Shown here one piece after another: positions 50,807 through 58,824 of a stretch of 64,000 nucleotides of DNA. Position numbers and translations under genes: made by a program. Source of the DNA: Limenecus sp048360435 (GTDB lineage: Bacteria > Cyanobacteriota > Vampirovibrionia > Gastranaerophilales > Gastranaerophilaceae); assembly GCA_048360435.1 (NCBI GenBank), contig DBGCOP010000002.1, positions 1-64,000 on the forward strand, read 5' to 3'. Position 1 is the first letter of the stretch, and each line of letters begins with the position of its first letter. Under the pieces are notes generated by a model. That model had not been told where the DNA came from. It made no database searches and was given only the letters and a program-made list of their open reading frames with translations.

Positions 50807-53434
50807 ATGAAAAAAACAGCAATATGGATTTTGATGTTCGTAATGTGTATTGGACAAATCACCTTTGCACAAGATTTTTCTACTTTCAAACTGGAAAACG
50901 GTCAAACCGTAATAATAAAAGAAGTCCATGACAATCCGATTGTGACAATTGATACATGGATAAAAACCGGCTCCATAAATGAATGTGATGAAAACAACGG
51001 GGTTGCTCATTTTCTGGAACACTTGTTTTTTAAAGGTACAACAAAGCACCCAACAGGTGACTTCGACAAAATTTTAGAGTCTAAAGGTGCTGTAACAAAC
51101 GCTGCAACAAGCAAAGATTTCACACATTATTATATAACTATTCCTTCAAGTGAATTTCAAACTGCTATGGAATTACATGCCGACATGCTGATGAATCCTT
51201 TAATCCCCAGAAAAGAACTGGAGAAAGAAAGAAAAGTTGTTCTGGAAGAAATTTCAAAAACAAATGACGAACCGGAAACAAAGTTGTATGAAAATATGCT
51301 CAAACCATTTTATACAACTCATCCTTATAAAAGAAAGGTAATAGGAAGAAAAGATGTAATTGAAAACATTACCAGAGATGAAATCATGAACTTTTACAAC
51401 AACTGGTATAATCCCTCAAACATGATTACAGTTGTGGTAGGAGACGTTAACACACAAACAGCTCTGGAAGCTGTCAAACAGAATTTCAACAGACATGAAA
51501 CTTCAAAATGCCATAAACCTGTATACAAAAGTGACAAATTTATCGACAAACAAATCGAAATTGTTGATAAAGGAAAAGTAAAAACAGGTTATATGATGAT
51601 TGGTTTCAGAGGTGTCAGAGAAGAAGAAAGAGCCGACGGGTATGCTCTTGATGTCCTTTCAACAATTCTCGGTGACGGCAGATCCTCAAAGCTCTATCAA
51701 TCCGTAAAAGAACAAAAACAACTGGCTTACAGTGTTTCAGCAGGTCATGCATCAATGAAAGATGACAGCATCTTCTTTGTTAGAGCAAACTTCATACCCG
51801 AAAATCAAGAAAAACTTAAAAAAGCCATATTTTTAGAAATTGAAAAACTAAGAAACGGTATCATTGACGAACAGGAAATAACTACCGCAAAAAATATTAT
51901 CGAAAGAGATACTTTTTATTCAAGAGAATCAACCTCAAATATAGCAAACGAACTTGGATATACAACTCTTGTATATGGTGATTCCAAATACTACACGGAT
52001 TACATAAATAATATAAAAAAGGTAACAAAATCAGACTTACAACGTGTAGCCAAAAAGTATCTAAATCCAAACAGAGCAGTAATTTCAATAATGCTGCCCG
52101 AAAATACTCCAGCTGAAAATATCAAAAAAATCAGCAATCTCCAAAGAAAAGAACCTGTTCTCATTAAACAGGACAAAACAATTTCTCAATACAAACTTGA
52201 TAACAATATCAATTTGATAATAAATCACAACACATTGAATGATATTTTTGCAATGCAAATCTTTTCAAAAGGCGGAAATTTCATTGAACAAAAACCCGGT
52301 ACGGCTTCTGTCACCGCATCAGCTATGATGAAAGGAACAAAAAAATATTCCGCACTTGATCTGTCACAAACAATGGAACAAAACGGTATAAAAATCGCAC
52401 CTGCAAATGGTGCAGATATGTTTACGATTTCTGTAAAATCCACAATCAAAGATTTACCTTTGACTTTTGATTTGTTAAATGAAATAGTGAACAATGCCTC
52501 TTTAGATCCACAGGAAATCCAAAAAATAAAAGCAGAAAAAATACAGGCAATACAAAAAAACAGAGACAATCCGACAGGTGTGGTTTTTGAAGAATTCAAA
52601 AATGCAATCTGGCAAAGTTCACCTTACGGAATTACAGGGATTACACTTGAAAAAACAATCCCGACAATAACCCAAAACGATGTAGAAAAATTCTACAACA
52701 ATGTTTTTTATCCTGAAAATCTTGTAATTTCAATTAACGGTAATGTCAATGACAAAGAAATAATTGAAAAAATTTCAAACATTTTCTGCATGGATAAATC
52801 ACAGAATATTCAAAAATTTGATTATACTAAATACAAAAAAACATTCCGACCTCTTGAATCAACAAAAATAATAAAAAAAGCAAAAGACACAGAAACAGCC
52901 TGGATTGTAATAGGCTGGCTGACTGACGGTGTCAATGCCCAAAAAGATGTTGCCACGATTGAAGTAATTAACTCACTTCTCGGTACAGGTATGAGTTCAA
53001 GACTTTTCAACCAGCTTAGAGGAGAACAGGGACTGGCTTATCAGGTAGGCTCAACTTTCCTTGAAAATGTAAACGAAGGTATATTTGCCATATACATAGG
53101 CACCAATCCTCAAACAGCACTCCATTCTAAAAATGAACTTCTCAAACAGGTTAATATTCTAAAAAGAGAATTTGTTTCAGAACAGGAATTGAAAGAAGCA
53201 AAAGACAAAATTCTGGGCAACTTTATTCTTTCTCAAGAAACCAATATGGAAAAAGCATCAACTCTTGGTTGGTTTGAACTTTCAGGCAGAGGCTTTGACT
53301 ACATAAAAGAATTTCCAAAACTGATAGAATCGGTTACACCAAGTGACATCATAAGGGTAGCTAACAAATATTTCGATGCACCTTATGTTTTCACAATAGT
53401 TGCACCTCAAAGCTGTTTAAACAAAATAAAATAA
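50807..53434 (+). CDS. Double-domain M16 zinc peptidase, secreted
   Basis: 875 residues with an N-terminal signal peptide (IWILMFVMCIGQITFA). The first M16 half has the inverted zinc motif HFLEH (H68, E71, H72) and the distal Glu region KVVLEEISKTNDEPE, so it should be active. The second half (from about 460) has the fold but no HxxEH. PqqL-like fused architecture. Probably a periplasmic or envelope peptidase. Monocistronic; its stop is two bases from the convergent gene. Confidence 0.85.
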   Translation: MKKTAIWILMFVMCIGQITFAQDFSTFKLENGQTVIIKEVHDNPIVTIDTWIKTGSINECDENNGVAHFLEHLFFKGTTKHPTGDFDKILESKGAVTNAATSKDFTHYYITIPSSEFQTAMELHADMLMNPLIPRKELEKERKVVLEEISKTNDEPETKLYENMLKPFYTTHPYKRKVIGRKDVIENITRDEIMNFYNNWYNPSNMITVVVGDVNTQTALEAVKQNFNRHETSKCHKPVYKSDKFIDKQIEIVDKGKVKTGYMMIGFRGVREEERADGYALDVLSTILGDGRSSKLYQSVKEQKQLAYSVSAGHASMKDDSIFFVRANFIPENQEKLKKAIFLEIEKLRNGIIDEQEITTAKNIIERDTFYSRESTSNIANELGYTTLVYGDSKYYTDYINNIKKVTKSDLQRVAKKYLNPNRAVISIMLPENTPAENIKKISNLQRKEPVLIKQDKTISQYKLDNNINLIINHNTLNDIFAMQIFSKGGNFIEQKPGTASVTASAMMKGTKKYSALDLSQTMEQNGIKIAPANGADMFTISVKSTIKDLPLTFDLLNEIVNNASLDPQEIQKIKAEKIQAIQKNRDNPTGVVFEEFKNAIWQSSPYGITGITLEKTIPTITQNDVEKFYNNVFYPENLVISINGNVNDKEIIEKISNIFCMDKSQNIQKFDYTKYKKTFRPLESTKIIKKAKDTETAWIVIGWLTDGVNAQKDVATIEVINSLLGTGMSSRLFNQLRGEQGLAYQVGSTFLENVNEGIFAIYIGTNPQTALHSKNELLKQVNILKREFVSEQELKEAKDKILGNFILSQETNMEKASTLGWFELSGRGFDYIKEFPKLIESVTPSDIIRVANKYFDAPYVFTIVAPQSCLNKIK

Positions 53435-53436
53435 AT

Positions 53437-54396
53437 TTATCTGCAAATATCTCCGGTTTTCACAAACATCTTCATATACAAAGGTGTTAAAAGAAAACCG
53501 GTTTTGCCAAAAACTTGCAATCCCTTGAGAGCAATCAATTTGTTGTCACCTGTTACGACAAGTATATTATTTTTTTCTTTTCTGACAATCATACCTGCCG
53601 TTGTATAGTTTGTTTTGTTTTCAAAAATTTTATGCGACTTTACTTTCAAAAACGTTTTTCCATGGGCAATATAAGCAGGCTGAAACGGAAACAACGCTCT
53701 GAGTTGTCTGTCAAGCTCATCAGAGGTTTTTCGAAAATCCAGAAGAATATCTTTTTCGTTGATTTGAGGATAATAAGTAGCCTCTTTTACATTCTGTGGC
53801 ATAGGAATAATAATTTCATTGTCCATTGACTGCAAAAGTTCACATACAGAAGGTTTTGCAAGATTACAACATTTGCTTTTTAATGATTCTCCCGTATCTC
53901 CATTCACACCTTGAATAATCTCAAGTTTTTTCTGCATCAAAATCGGACCATTATCAAGCTTTTCATCCATCAAGTGAAAAGTTATTCCTGTTTCTTTTTC
54001 CCCGTTCATAATCACCCTGATATAAGGATTCGGGCCTCTGTATCTGGGAAGTATAGAAGGGTGGCAGTTTATTGTCCCGATTTTTGGAAGATCAATAATT
54101 TGTTTTTTAAATTTCTCACTCCAAGAACCTACAATTATCAAATCAGGCTCGAGCTTAAGCAGTTCTTTTTTAAAAGTTTTTGAGTTTACACTACGAGCTT
54201 TTACTTCATTCAAATTCAAACTCTTTATAAAAGAATAATCTTTTGAAGGGAAAAAAGTATCTTTCAAAAACAGCAAAAACGGGTGATATACAACACGATC
54301 ATGCCTGAAAACTCCGACAACTTTGTGTCCTGAAGCCAAAGTCCCCAGGATAAGGTTCGAAAACATTTGATCATAACCTACTACTATAATTTTCAT
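53437..54396 (-). CDS. Formyltransferase (Fmt-like)
   Basis: 319 residues. NCHPSILPRYRGPNPYIR, TGITFHLMDEKLDNGPIL and a C-terminal OB-like region match methionyl-tRNA formyltransferase and sugar formyltransferases; the catalytic Asn, His and Asp are all present, unlike the PurN-like protein at 1962. The N-terminal half lacks the usual FMGTP-type opening (VVGYDQMF instead), so I leave Fmt proper open. A formyl transferase acting on a surface sugar amine is an alternative. Confidence 0.72.
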   Translation of the reverse strand: MKIIVVGYDQMFSNLILGTLASGHKVVGVFRHDRVVYHPFLLFLKDTFFPSKDYSFIKSLNLNEVKARSVNSKTFKKELLKLEPDLIIVGSWSEKFKKQIIDLPKIGTINCHPSILPRYRGPNPYIRVIMNGEKETGITFHLMDEKLDNGPILMQKKLEIIQGVNGDTGESLKSKCCNLAKPSVCELLQSMDNEIIIPMPQNVKEATYYPQINEKDILLDFRKTSDELDRQLRALFPFQPAYIAHGKTFLKVKSHKIFENKTNYTTAGMIVRKEKNNILVVTGDNKLIALKGLQVFGKTGFLLTPLYMKMFVKTGDICR

Positions 54397-54407
54397 TTTT
54401 CATAAAG

Positions 54408-54438
54408 AAATGACCTTAAAAAGGTCATTTTTTTTATA
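54408..54438. terminator. Terminator-like hairpin between minus-strand genes
   Basis: AAATGACCTT (54408-54417) pairs with AAGGTCATTT (54421-54430) with a three-base loop. The longer T-run is on the plus side, although both flanking genes are on minus; on the minus side it is followed by TTTCTTT only. It may terminate the zinc-ribbon gene weakly and antisense transcription strongly. Confidence 0.45.
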
Positions 54439-54775
54439 TCTCATTTTGTAATTTTCTGGCACAAGACGCACATAGCATATTTGTTTTGTTGGCGATCGGA
54501 ACAATGGCTCCGCATTTTGTACATTTTATAGTGACCTTTTGTCCGATTCTGACAAATTTTCCTGCATTGAACAATGCTTCAAATTCATCAATTGACATAT
54601 CAAAGCGCTTTAATAAAGTTTCCAATGGTATTGTTTCCATTGGACTCATCATTACATAAGTATTGATTTCGCTAACCATTTTATTTTGTTCTTCAAAACA
54701 TTTATCACAAATATCTCTTTTTGATGTTTGTAAAAATAATGCACCGCATTTTTTACAATTAGCTACATTAGCCAT
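54434..54775 (-). CDS. Double zinc-ribbon protein (YvyF-like)
   Basis: 113 residues. C7-x2-C10 and C23-x2-C26 form one ribbon, C85-x2-C88 and C102-x2-C105 another, with a helical middle (PLETLLKRFDMSIDEFEALFNAGKFVRIG). This resembles YvyF/TIGR03826 proteins found in flagellar operons, but no flagellar gene is nearby, so function is uncertain. No strong ribosome site. Confidence 0.62.
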   Translation of the reverse strand: MANVANCKKCGALFLQTSKRDICDKCFEEQNKMVSEINTYVMMSPMETIPLETLLKRFDMSIDEFEALFNAGKFVRIGQKVTIKCTKCGAIVPIANKTNMLCASCARKLQNEI

Positions 54776-54865
54776 AATTTTACCCTTCTATCCTATTTAG
54801 TAAAATATTAGCTAAATAACAGGTAAAAAGCAAGAAGAGATTGAATAAAGAGAAAAAATTCAATG

Positions 54866-54895
54866 TTGACAAACGGTCAAAACAAATAGTATAAG
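54866..54895 (+). promoter_or_regulatory. Putative promoter with inverted repeat
   Basis: TTGACA (54866-54871) with TATAAG (54890-54895) 18 nt later. The -35 is part of an inverted repeat TTGAC-N5-GTCAA (54866-54880), a possible operator. It serves the gene at 54982. Confidence 0.4.
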
Positions 54896-54981
54896 TGTAT
54901 TGTATTGTAAAAAAAAGCAGAAAAACTATACAAGTAAAGTAAATTTTTTTATACAATATATATTGAGAGAAGAGAGATATA

Positions 54982-55611
54982 TTGGAAAATAATTTTAACA
55001 GTTTTGACAATCTGGAAACATCGATTAGAAAATCCTCTGTGATACAAGAGAGAATCAATCTTGTTTCTACTCATATGTACAAGCAGTTTCTTGAATATCA
55101 GCGTTCTACCATGAACGCTAAGGAGACTTTTGTCAAAATTACTGACAATATGCAGGCAACTGTTGAATATCTCAAACAATCTTTCGGTGCCAGAGGAGTA
55201 GCCACTGACAACATCTATTATGAAGAAGATTCTACAAAGTCAGTGCTTATTTTACATATACTCTGGCATACAATTAGTTTTACCACACGCTGGAACAATC
55301 AGCCTCAAGCTCTTTACAGAGGTGTTGAAGCACCGATGATTTCAGGCAGAATTATAGCTATGAAAGGAGACTTTAACGAAATAACTAAAAACGTTAAAGA
55401 TGAAAATCAGCTTCAAACAGTTCTTGAACAAGAAGTAGCATCTCTTTTCATACCGGCAGAAAGAAGCCAAAATTGTATTATAAAAATTAATCATCTGGGT
55501 AATAGAGAATTTTACATAAATCACATGGATGCACCCAGAGAATTTCTTCTTAAAGTGATTGAAACCATCTGCGGAGGCGGAATTTATCACGAAGAACAAA
55601 GGCAGCAATAG
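54982..55611 (+). CDS. Hypothetical protein
   Basis: 209 residues from a TTG with AGAGAG upstream. The N-terminal third is helical (IRKSSVIQERINLVSTHMYKQFLEY), then a beta-rich part (DSTKSVLILHILWHTISFTTRWN; IIKINHLGNREFYINHMD). No signal, membrane segment or known motif. A lineage-specific unknown. It precedes the TPR-glycosyltransferase gene by 15 nt, so the two may be co-transcribed. Confidence 0.6.
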   Translation: MENNFNSFDNLETSIRKSSVIQERINLVSTHMYKQFLEYQRSTMNAKETFVKITDNMQATVEYLKQSFGARGVATDNIYYEEDSTKSVLILHILWHTISFTTRWNNQPQALYRGVEAPMISGRIIAMKGDFNEITKNVKDENQLQTVLEQEVASLFIPAERSQNCIIKINHLGNREFYINHMDAPREFLLKVIETICGGGIYHEEQRQQ

Positions 55612-55626
55612 AGTCTTCAGGCAAGC

Positions 55627-57123
55627 ATGGCAAATATTCAAAAAGCATTCAGTCTCCATAACGAAGGAAAACTAGATGAAGCAGAAAAGATTTATCTTGA
55701 TTTTCTGGCTGAAAATCCAAAACAACCTGATGTCTCAAATCTTTTAGGGTTAATTTACCTTCAGAAAAAAGAACTGGAAAAAGCACAACAGCTATTTACT
55801 GATGCCGTTGCCGGTTTTCCTTGTGCTGAATTTTATCAGAATCTTGGTCTTGTTTATTACAACAAAAAAGATTACCCAAATTCAATGGAATGTTTTTCAA
55901 AAGCAATAGACTTTGAAAAGAACAATGTTGATTTTATCAGAAATTTTGCCAAAATGGCGAAACAATCAGGACAAATTGAATATGCAATTGATTTTTACAA
56001 AAAAAGCCTTGAAATTGAACCGGATGATGAGGTCGGTTTAAACAATCTGGGACTGCTCTATGAACAGCTCCATGACTACAAACAGGCAAAAACATTATAT
56101 CAGCAATCTTTAAAAGTAAGAAAAAACTTTGAAGCTTTGCATAATCTGGGAGTCTTATACAGGACAGAAAGAAATTTTGATGAATCAATAAAATGTTTGA
56201 GCAATGCACTAAAACTCAAACCTTCCAATAACGAAACAATGATAAGCCTTGGTATGTCTTATCTTTCCAAAAAAGATTTGAAAAACGGCTTCAAATATTA
56301 TAAATATATGAAACCTGAGATTAGAGCAAAATATAAAAACCCATGGAACGGTGATAAACACCCTGAGTCAACTATTCTTGTGTTTTATTACGCAGGTTAT
56401 GGTGATCATATCATGTTTAGCCGTTATTTGCCTTTTTTAAAAGACTTTTTCAAAGAAATAAAACTTCTTGTGCCGCCTTCTTTGAGAAGCCTTTTTGCAC
56501 AAAATTTTCCTTTCGTAAAAATCGTGGAAGCTGACGAAAAAGATTATGACTTCAGTGCAAGCATAATGGAACTCCATTTTCTTATGGGAATCGATTTCGA
56601 ACATATTCCATTTGCATGCGGTTATTTAAAATCAGATATAGAAATTGAACAAAAATATAAAAAGGAATATTTTCAAACAAACAAGAAAAAAATCGGACTC
56701 TTCTGGCAGGGCAACCCCAAAGTCTTTCCAAACCGTTCAATCAAACTTAAAGAACTATCAAAACTCTTCGATTTGAATGATTCTGAATTTTTCAGCTTTG
56801 AAAAAGATGACAAAGACAATCAAATTCAGGCTTTCCCAAATCTCAAAGACCTTGGAGCAACTTTCAAAAATTTCTCCGACACAGCAGGTGCATTAAAAAA
56901 TCTTGACACTTTAATTACCATAGATTCATCAATTGCACATCTGTCAGGTGCTCTTGGAATCAAGACATATTTACTATTGCCATATGGAAGTGAATGGCGA
57001 TGGTTTAAAGACGAAAAAACTACTCCCTGGTATGACAGCATTAGTATTTTTAAACAAAAACAACACTGGGATTGGACACCTGTTGTATCAGATATTTTCG
57101 ATGTACTAAAAAATTCCGATTAA
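55627..57123 (+). CDS. TPR-glycosyltransferase
   Basis: 498 residues: about six TPR units in residues 1-235 (for example FYQNLGLVYYNKKDYPNSMECFSKA and NNLGLLYEQLHDYKQAKTLYQQSL), then a GT9-like domain from about 255 (FYYAGYGDHIMFSRYLPFL to ITIDSSIAHLSGALGIKTYLLLPYGSEWRWF). Such fusions modify proteins or glycans using TPR-bound substrates. Acceptor unknown. Confidence 0.75.
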   Translation: MANIQKAFSLHNEGKLDEAEKIYLDFLAENPKQPDVSNLLGLIYLQKKELEKAQQLFTDAVAGFPCAEFYQNLGLVYYNKKDYPNSMECFSKAIDFEKNNVDFIRNFAKMAKQSGQIEYAIDFYKKSLEIEPDDEVGLNNLGLLYEQLHDYKQAKTLYQQSLKVRKNFEALHNLGVLYRTERNFDESIKCLSNALKLKPSNNETMISLGMSYLSKKDLKNGFKYYKYMKPEIRAKYKNPWNGDKHPESTILVFYYAGYGDHIMFSRYLPFLKDFFKEIKLLVPPSLRSLFAQNFPFVKIVEADEKDYDFSASIMELHFLMGIDFEHIPFACGYLKSDIEIEQKYKKEYFQTNKKKIGLFWQGNPKVFPNRSIKLKELSKLFDLNDSEFFSFEKDDKDNQIQAFPNLKDLGATFKNFSDTAGALKNLDTLITIDSSIAHLSGALGIKTYLLLPYGSEWRWFKDEKTTPWYDSISIFKQKQHWDWTPVVSDIFDVLKNSD

Positions 57124-57127
57124 CCAC

Positions 57128-57156
57128 TTGACACTTTAACATGTCCTTAATATTAT
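57128..57156 (+). promoter_or_regulatory. Promoter of tRNA cluster
   Basis: Perfect TTGACA (57128-57133), 17-nt spacer, TATTAT (57151-57156). Expected start is about 57163, just before the first tRNA at 57165. Confidence 0.65.
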
Positions 57157-57164
57157 AATCCTAT

Positions 57165-57236
57165 GCCGAAGTGGCTCAATGGTAGAGCAACGGTTTTGTA
57201 AACCGTAGGTTGTAGGTTCGATTCCTATCTTCGGCA
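57165..57236 (+). tRNA. tRNA-Thr (TGT)
   Basis: Acceptor GCCGAAG/CTTCGGC, D arm GCTC-loop-GAGC, anticodon stem ACGGT/ACCGT with loop TTTGTAA (anticodon TGT), T loop TTCGATT, discriminator A. CCA not encoded. Confidence 0.94.
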
Positions 57237-57294
57237 TTTTCTCCTAAAAGGGGGGCCTGGCAAGTGGTTTAACACAAAACCATAAAACCAAAAA

Positions 57295-57366
57295 GCCTTT
57301 GTGGCGCAGGGGTAGCGCACTCCCTTGGTAAGGGAGAGGCCACGGGTTCAAATCCCGTCAAAGGCA
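57295..57366 (+). tRNA. tRNA-Thr (GGT)
   Basis: Acceptor GCCTTTG/CAAAGGC, anticodon stem CTCCC/GGGAG with loop TTGGTAA (anticodon GGT), T arm CGGG TTCAAAT CCCG. Discriminator A; CCA not encoded. Confidence 0.94.
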
Positions 57367-57386
57367 AATTTTTGAAAATTAAATAA

Positions 57387-57472
<86 letters not shown>

Positions 57473-57474
57473 TT

Positions 57475-57500
57475 AAAAAGACTCCTTAGGGAGTCTTTTT
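57475..57500 (+). terminator. Terminator of tRNA cluster
   Basis: AAAAAGACTCC (57475-57485) pairs with GGAGTCTTTTT (57490-57500) around TTAG, right after the tRNA-Tyr CCA. Confidence 0.85.
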
Positions 57501-57575
57501 AAGTTTTCATTAATTTTATATTAACTTATTTCTTATTTCTTTGTTATACTATTAAAAAAAAAGAAAGAGGAAGTT

Positions 57576-57959
57576 TTGAAAAGATTTTTAGTTATACCTT
57601 TTGTAATGTTAATGTTATCAACAAATGTAATGGCTGAAGTAGTAATGGCACCACAATGGAGTGAATTTTGCCCTCCGAATTACCTTTCTGCAAAAGCTTC
57701 CAAATGGAATACAAATTCTGACTATTGGTATAATCGCCGTGTTCAATTTGAAAACACGATCTCTCAATGCAGCAGCTATAAAGGCGCAGACTTAAAATCC
57801 TGCTATTCACAAATAAGAGAAAGTGAACTAAACAAAAACAAAGCCTGGAATCTTAAAGTTGAACAACGTGAAAAAGAACATCAAGAATATATAGAATACA
57901 GAAACAAACAACAGGCTGTTGATGCTGTACAAACTATAATCAGAACAATTAAATATTAG
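57576..57959 (+). CDS. Secreted Cys-containing protein (family member 1)
   Basis: 127 residues from a TTG with AGGAAG upstream. A signal peptide ends near VMA-E (20/21). The mature part has W28-x3-C32 (WSEFCPPNYLSAK) and later C65 and a CY pair at 76-77, then a charged coiled tail. The same W28, C32 and CY pattern occurs in the protein at 58368, so the two form a small secreted family with likely disulfides. Function unknown. The end overlaps the convergent HxlR gene by 11 bases. Confidence 0.65.
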   Translation: MKRFLVIPFVMLMLSTNVMAEVVMAPQWSEFCPPNYLSAKASKWNTNSDYWYNRRVQFENTISQCSSYKGADLKSCYSQIRESELNKNKAWNLKVEQREKEHQEYIEYRNKQQAVDAVQTIIRTIKY

Positions 57960-58305
57960 ACTTTGTCAGATTCTTCTTTTTTCTTAATTCACAATACTTT
58001 TTAAAATCCATTCCCCAGCCTGCCATAGAATCAAGTATAGGAGCCATACTTAAACCAATGTCTGTCAGGCTGTATTCAACTTTTGGAGGAACTTGCGCAT
58101 ACACTTTTCTTATGATAAGTTCATCTTCCTCCATTTCACGAAGATTTGCTGTCAGAACTTTTTGAGAACACCCTGTCGATTTTTTTATCTCCCCAAATCT
58201 CTTTGTTCCTTCGAGTAAATCTCTCATAATAAGGATTTTCCACTTGCATCCTATAAGACTCAACACTGTTTCAATCGGACATTTTTTTATAACAGACTCT
58301 CTCAT
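57949..58305 (-). CDS. HxlR-family regulator
   Basis: 118 residues, winged helix: CPIETVLSLIGCKWKILIMRDLLEGTKRFGEIKKSTGCSQKVLTANLREMEEDELI is the family core. Cys9 in KKCPIE sits where redox-sensing HxlR proteins such as YodB carry their reactive Cys, so thiol or electrophile sensing is likely but unproven. GGAGGG lies close before the ATG. A perfect inverted repeat upstream (58320-58339) is a likely operator. Confidence 0.86.
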   Translation of the reverse strand: MRESVIKKCPIETVLSLIGCKWKILIMRDLLEGTKRFGEIKKSTGCSQKVLTANLREMEEDELIIRKVYAQVPPKVEYSLTDIGLSMAPILDSMAGWGMDFKKYCELRKKKNLTKSNI

Positions 58306-58319
58306 ATACCCTCCAAAGT

Positions 58320-58339
58320 AAACTATATCACAATAGTTT
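58320..58339. promoter_or_regulatory. Candidate HxlR operator
   Basis: AAACTAT (58320-58326) and ATAGTTT (58333-58339) form a perfect 7-bp repeat with a 6-nt spacer, 15 bp upstream of the HxlR start. The ACTAT-n-ATAGT core resembles sites I recall for YodB-type regulators. Confidence 0.55.
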
Positions 58340-58367
58340 CTAAAAGGCTATATATTACAAAATTAAA

Positions 58368-58817
58368 CTAATACCCTCTCATCATCATATTCCTTAATGG
58401 ATTCGTACTATCCATATAAATCGAAGCAGGGGTCGTAGTATCGCCTGTGTCTTTAAGCTGTTTCTTTCTTAATTCCTCAAGAGCATCATTCAGCTTTGTC
58501 TCACGTTCATCAATTCTTTCATAACATGCCTGTTTTTTATCCTCAGGGAAATTTGAGCAAACCTGAACAAATTTATCAAACTTCATTTTTCGTTCATTCC
58601 AATATTCCACAGCCTTGTTATAATTCTTCACCTGTTTTGGCAATGGCGGAACAAATTTAAATCTTTGCATCTGTTGATATTCTTCAACAGTAACTACCTT
58701 TGCATCAACAAATTTTTTTGGGCAATAATCTTCCCATAAAGGAATTTTGTAGACCTCCTCAGCAGTAACAGACAAAATTGAAACTGTAAATATTAAAGCA
58801 GCAATCAGTTTTTTCAT
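58368..58817 (-). CDS. Secreted Cys-containing protein (family member 2)
   Basis: About 149 residues from the ATG at 58817; a longer frame to 58850 overlaps the upstream gene and is unlikely. Signal peptide ending near VTA-E. Mature part: W28-x3-C32 (WEDYCPKKFVDAK), W73, C87, CY 98-99. The W28/C32 positions coincide with those of the protein at 57576. C-terminal region is Thr/Met-rich. Follows the membrane glycosyltransferase gene by 7 nt. Confidence 0.65.
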   Translation of the reverse strand: MKKLIAALIFTVSILSVTAEEVYKIPLWEDYCPKKFVDAKVVTVEEYQQMQRFKFVPPLPKQVKNYNKAVEYWNERKMKFDKFVQVCSNFPEDKKQACYERIDERETKLNDALEELRKKQLKDTGDTTTPASIYMDSTNPLRNMMMRGY

Positions 58818-58824
58818 AACAAAC

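Noticed and set aside
54434..54775. Flagellar operon membership of the YvyF-like protein
   Set aside because: No flagellar gene is in the neighbourhood; only the zinc-ribbon pattern is similar.
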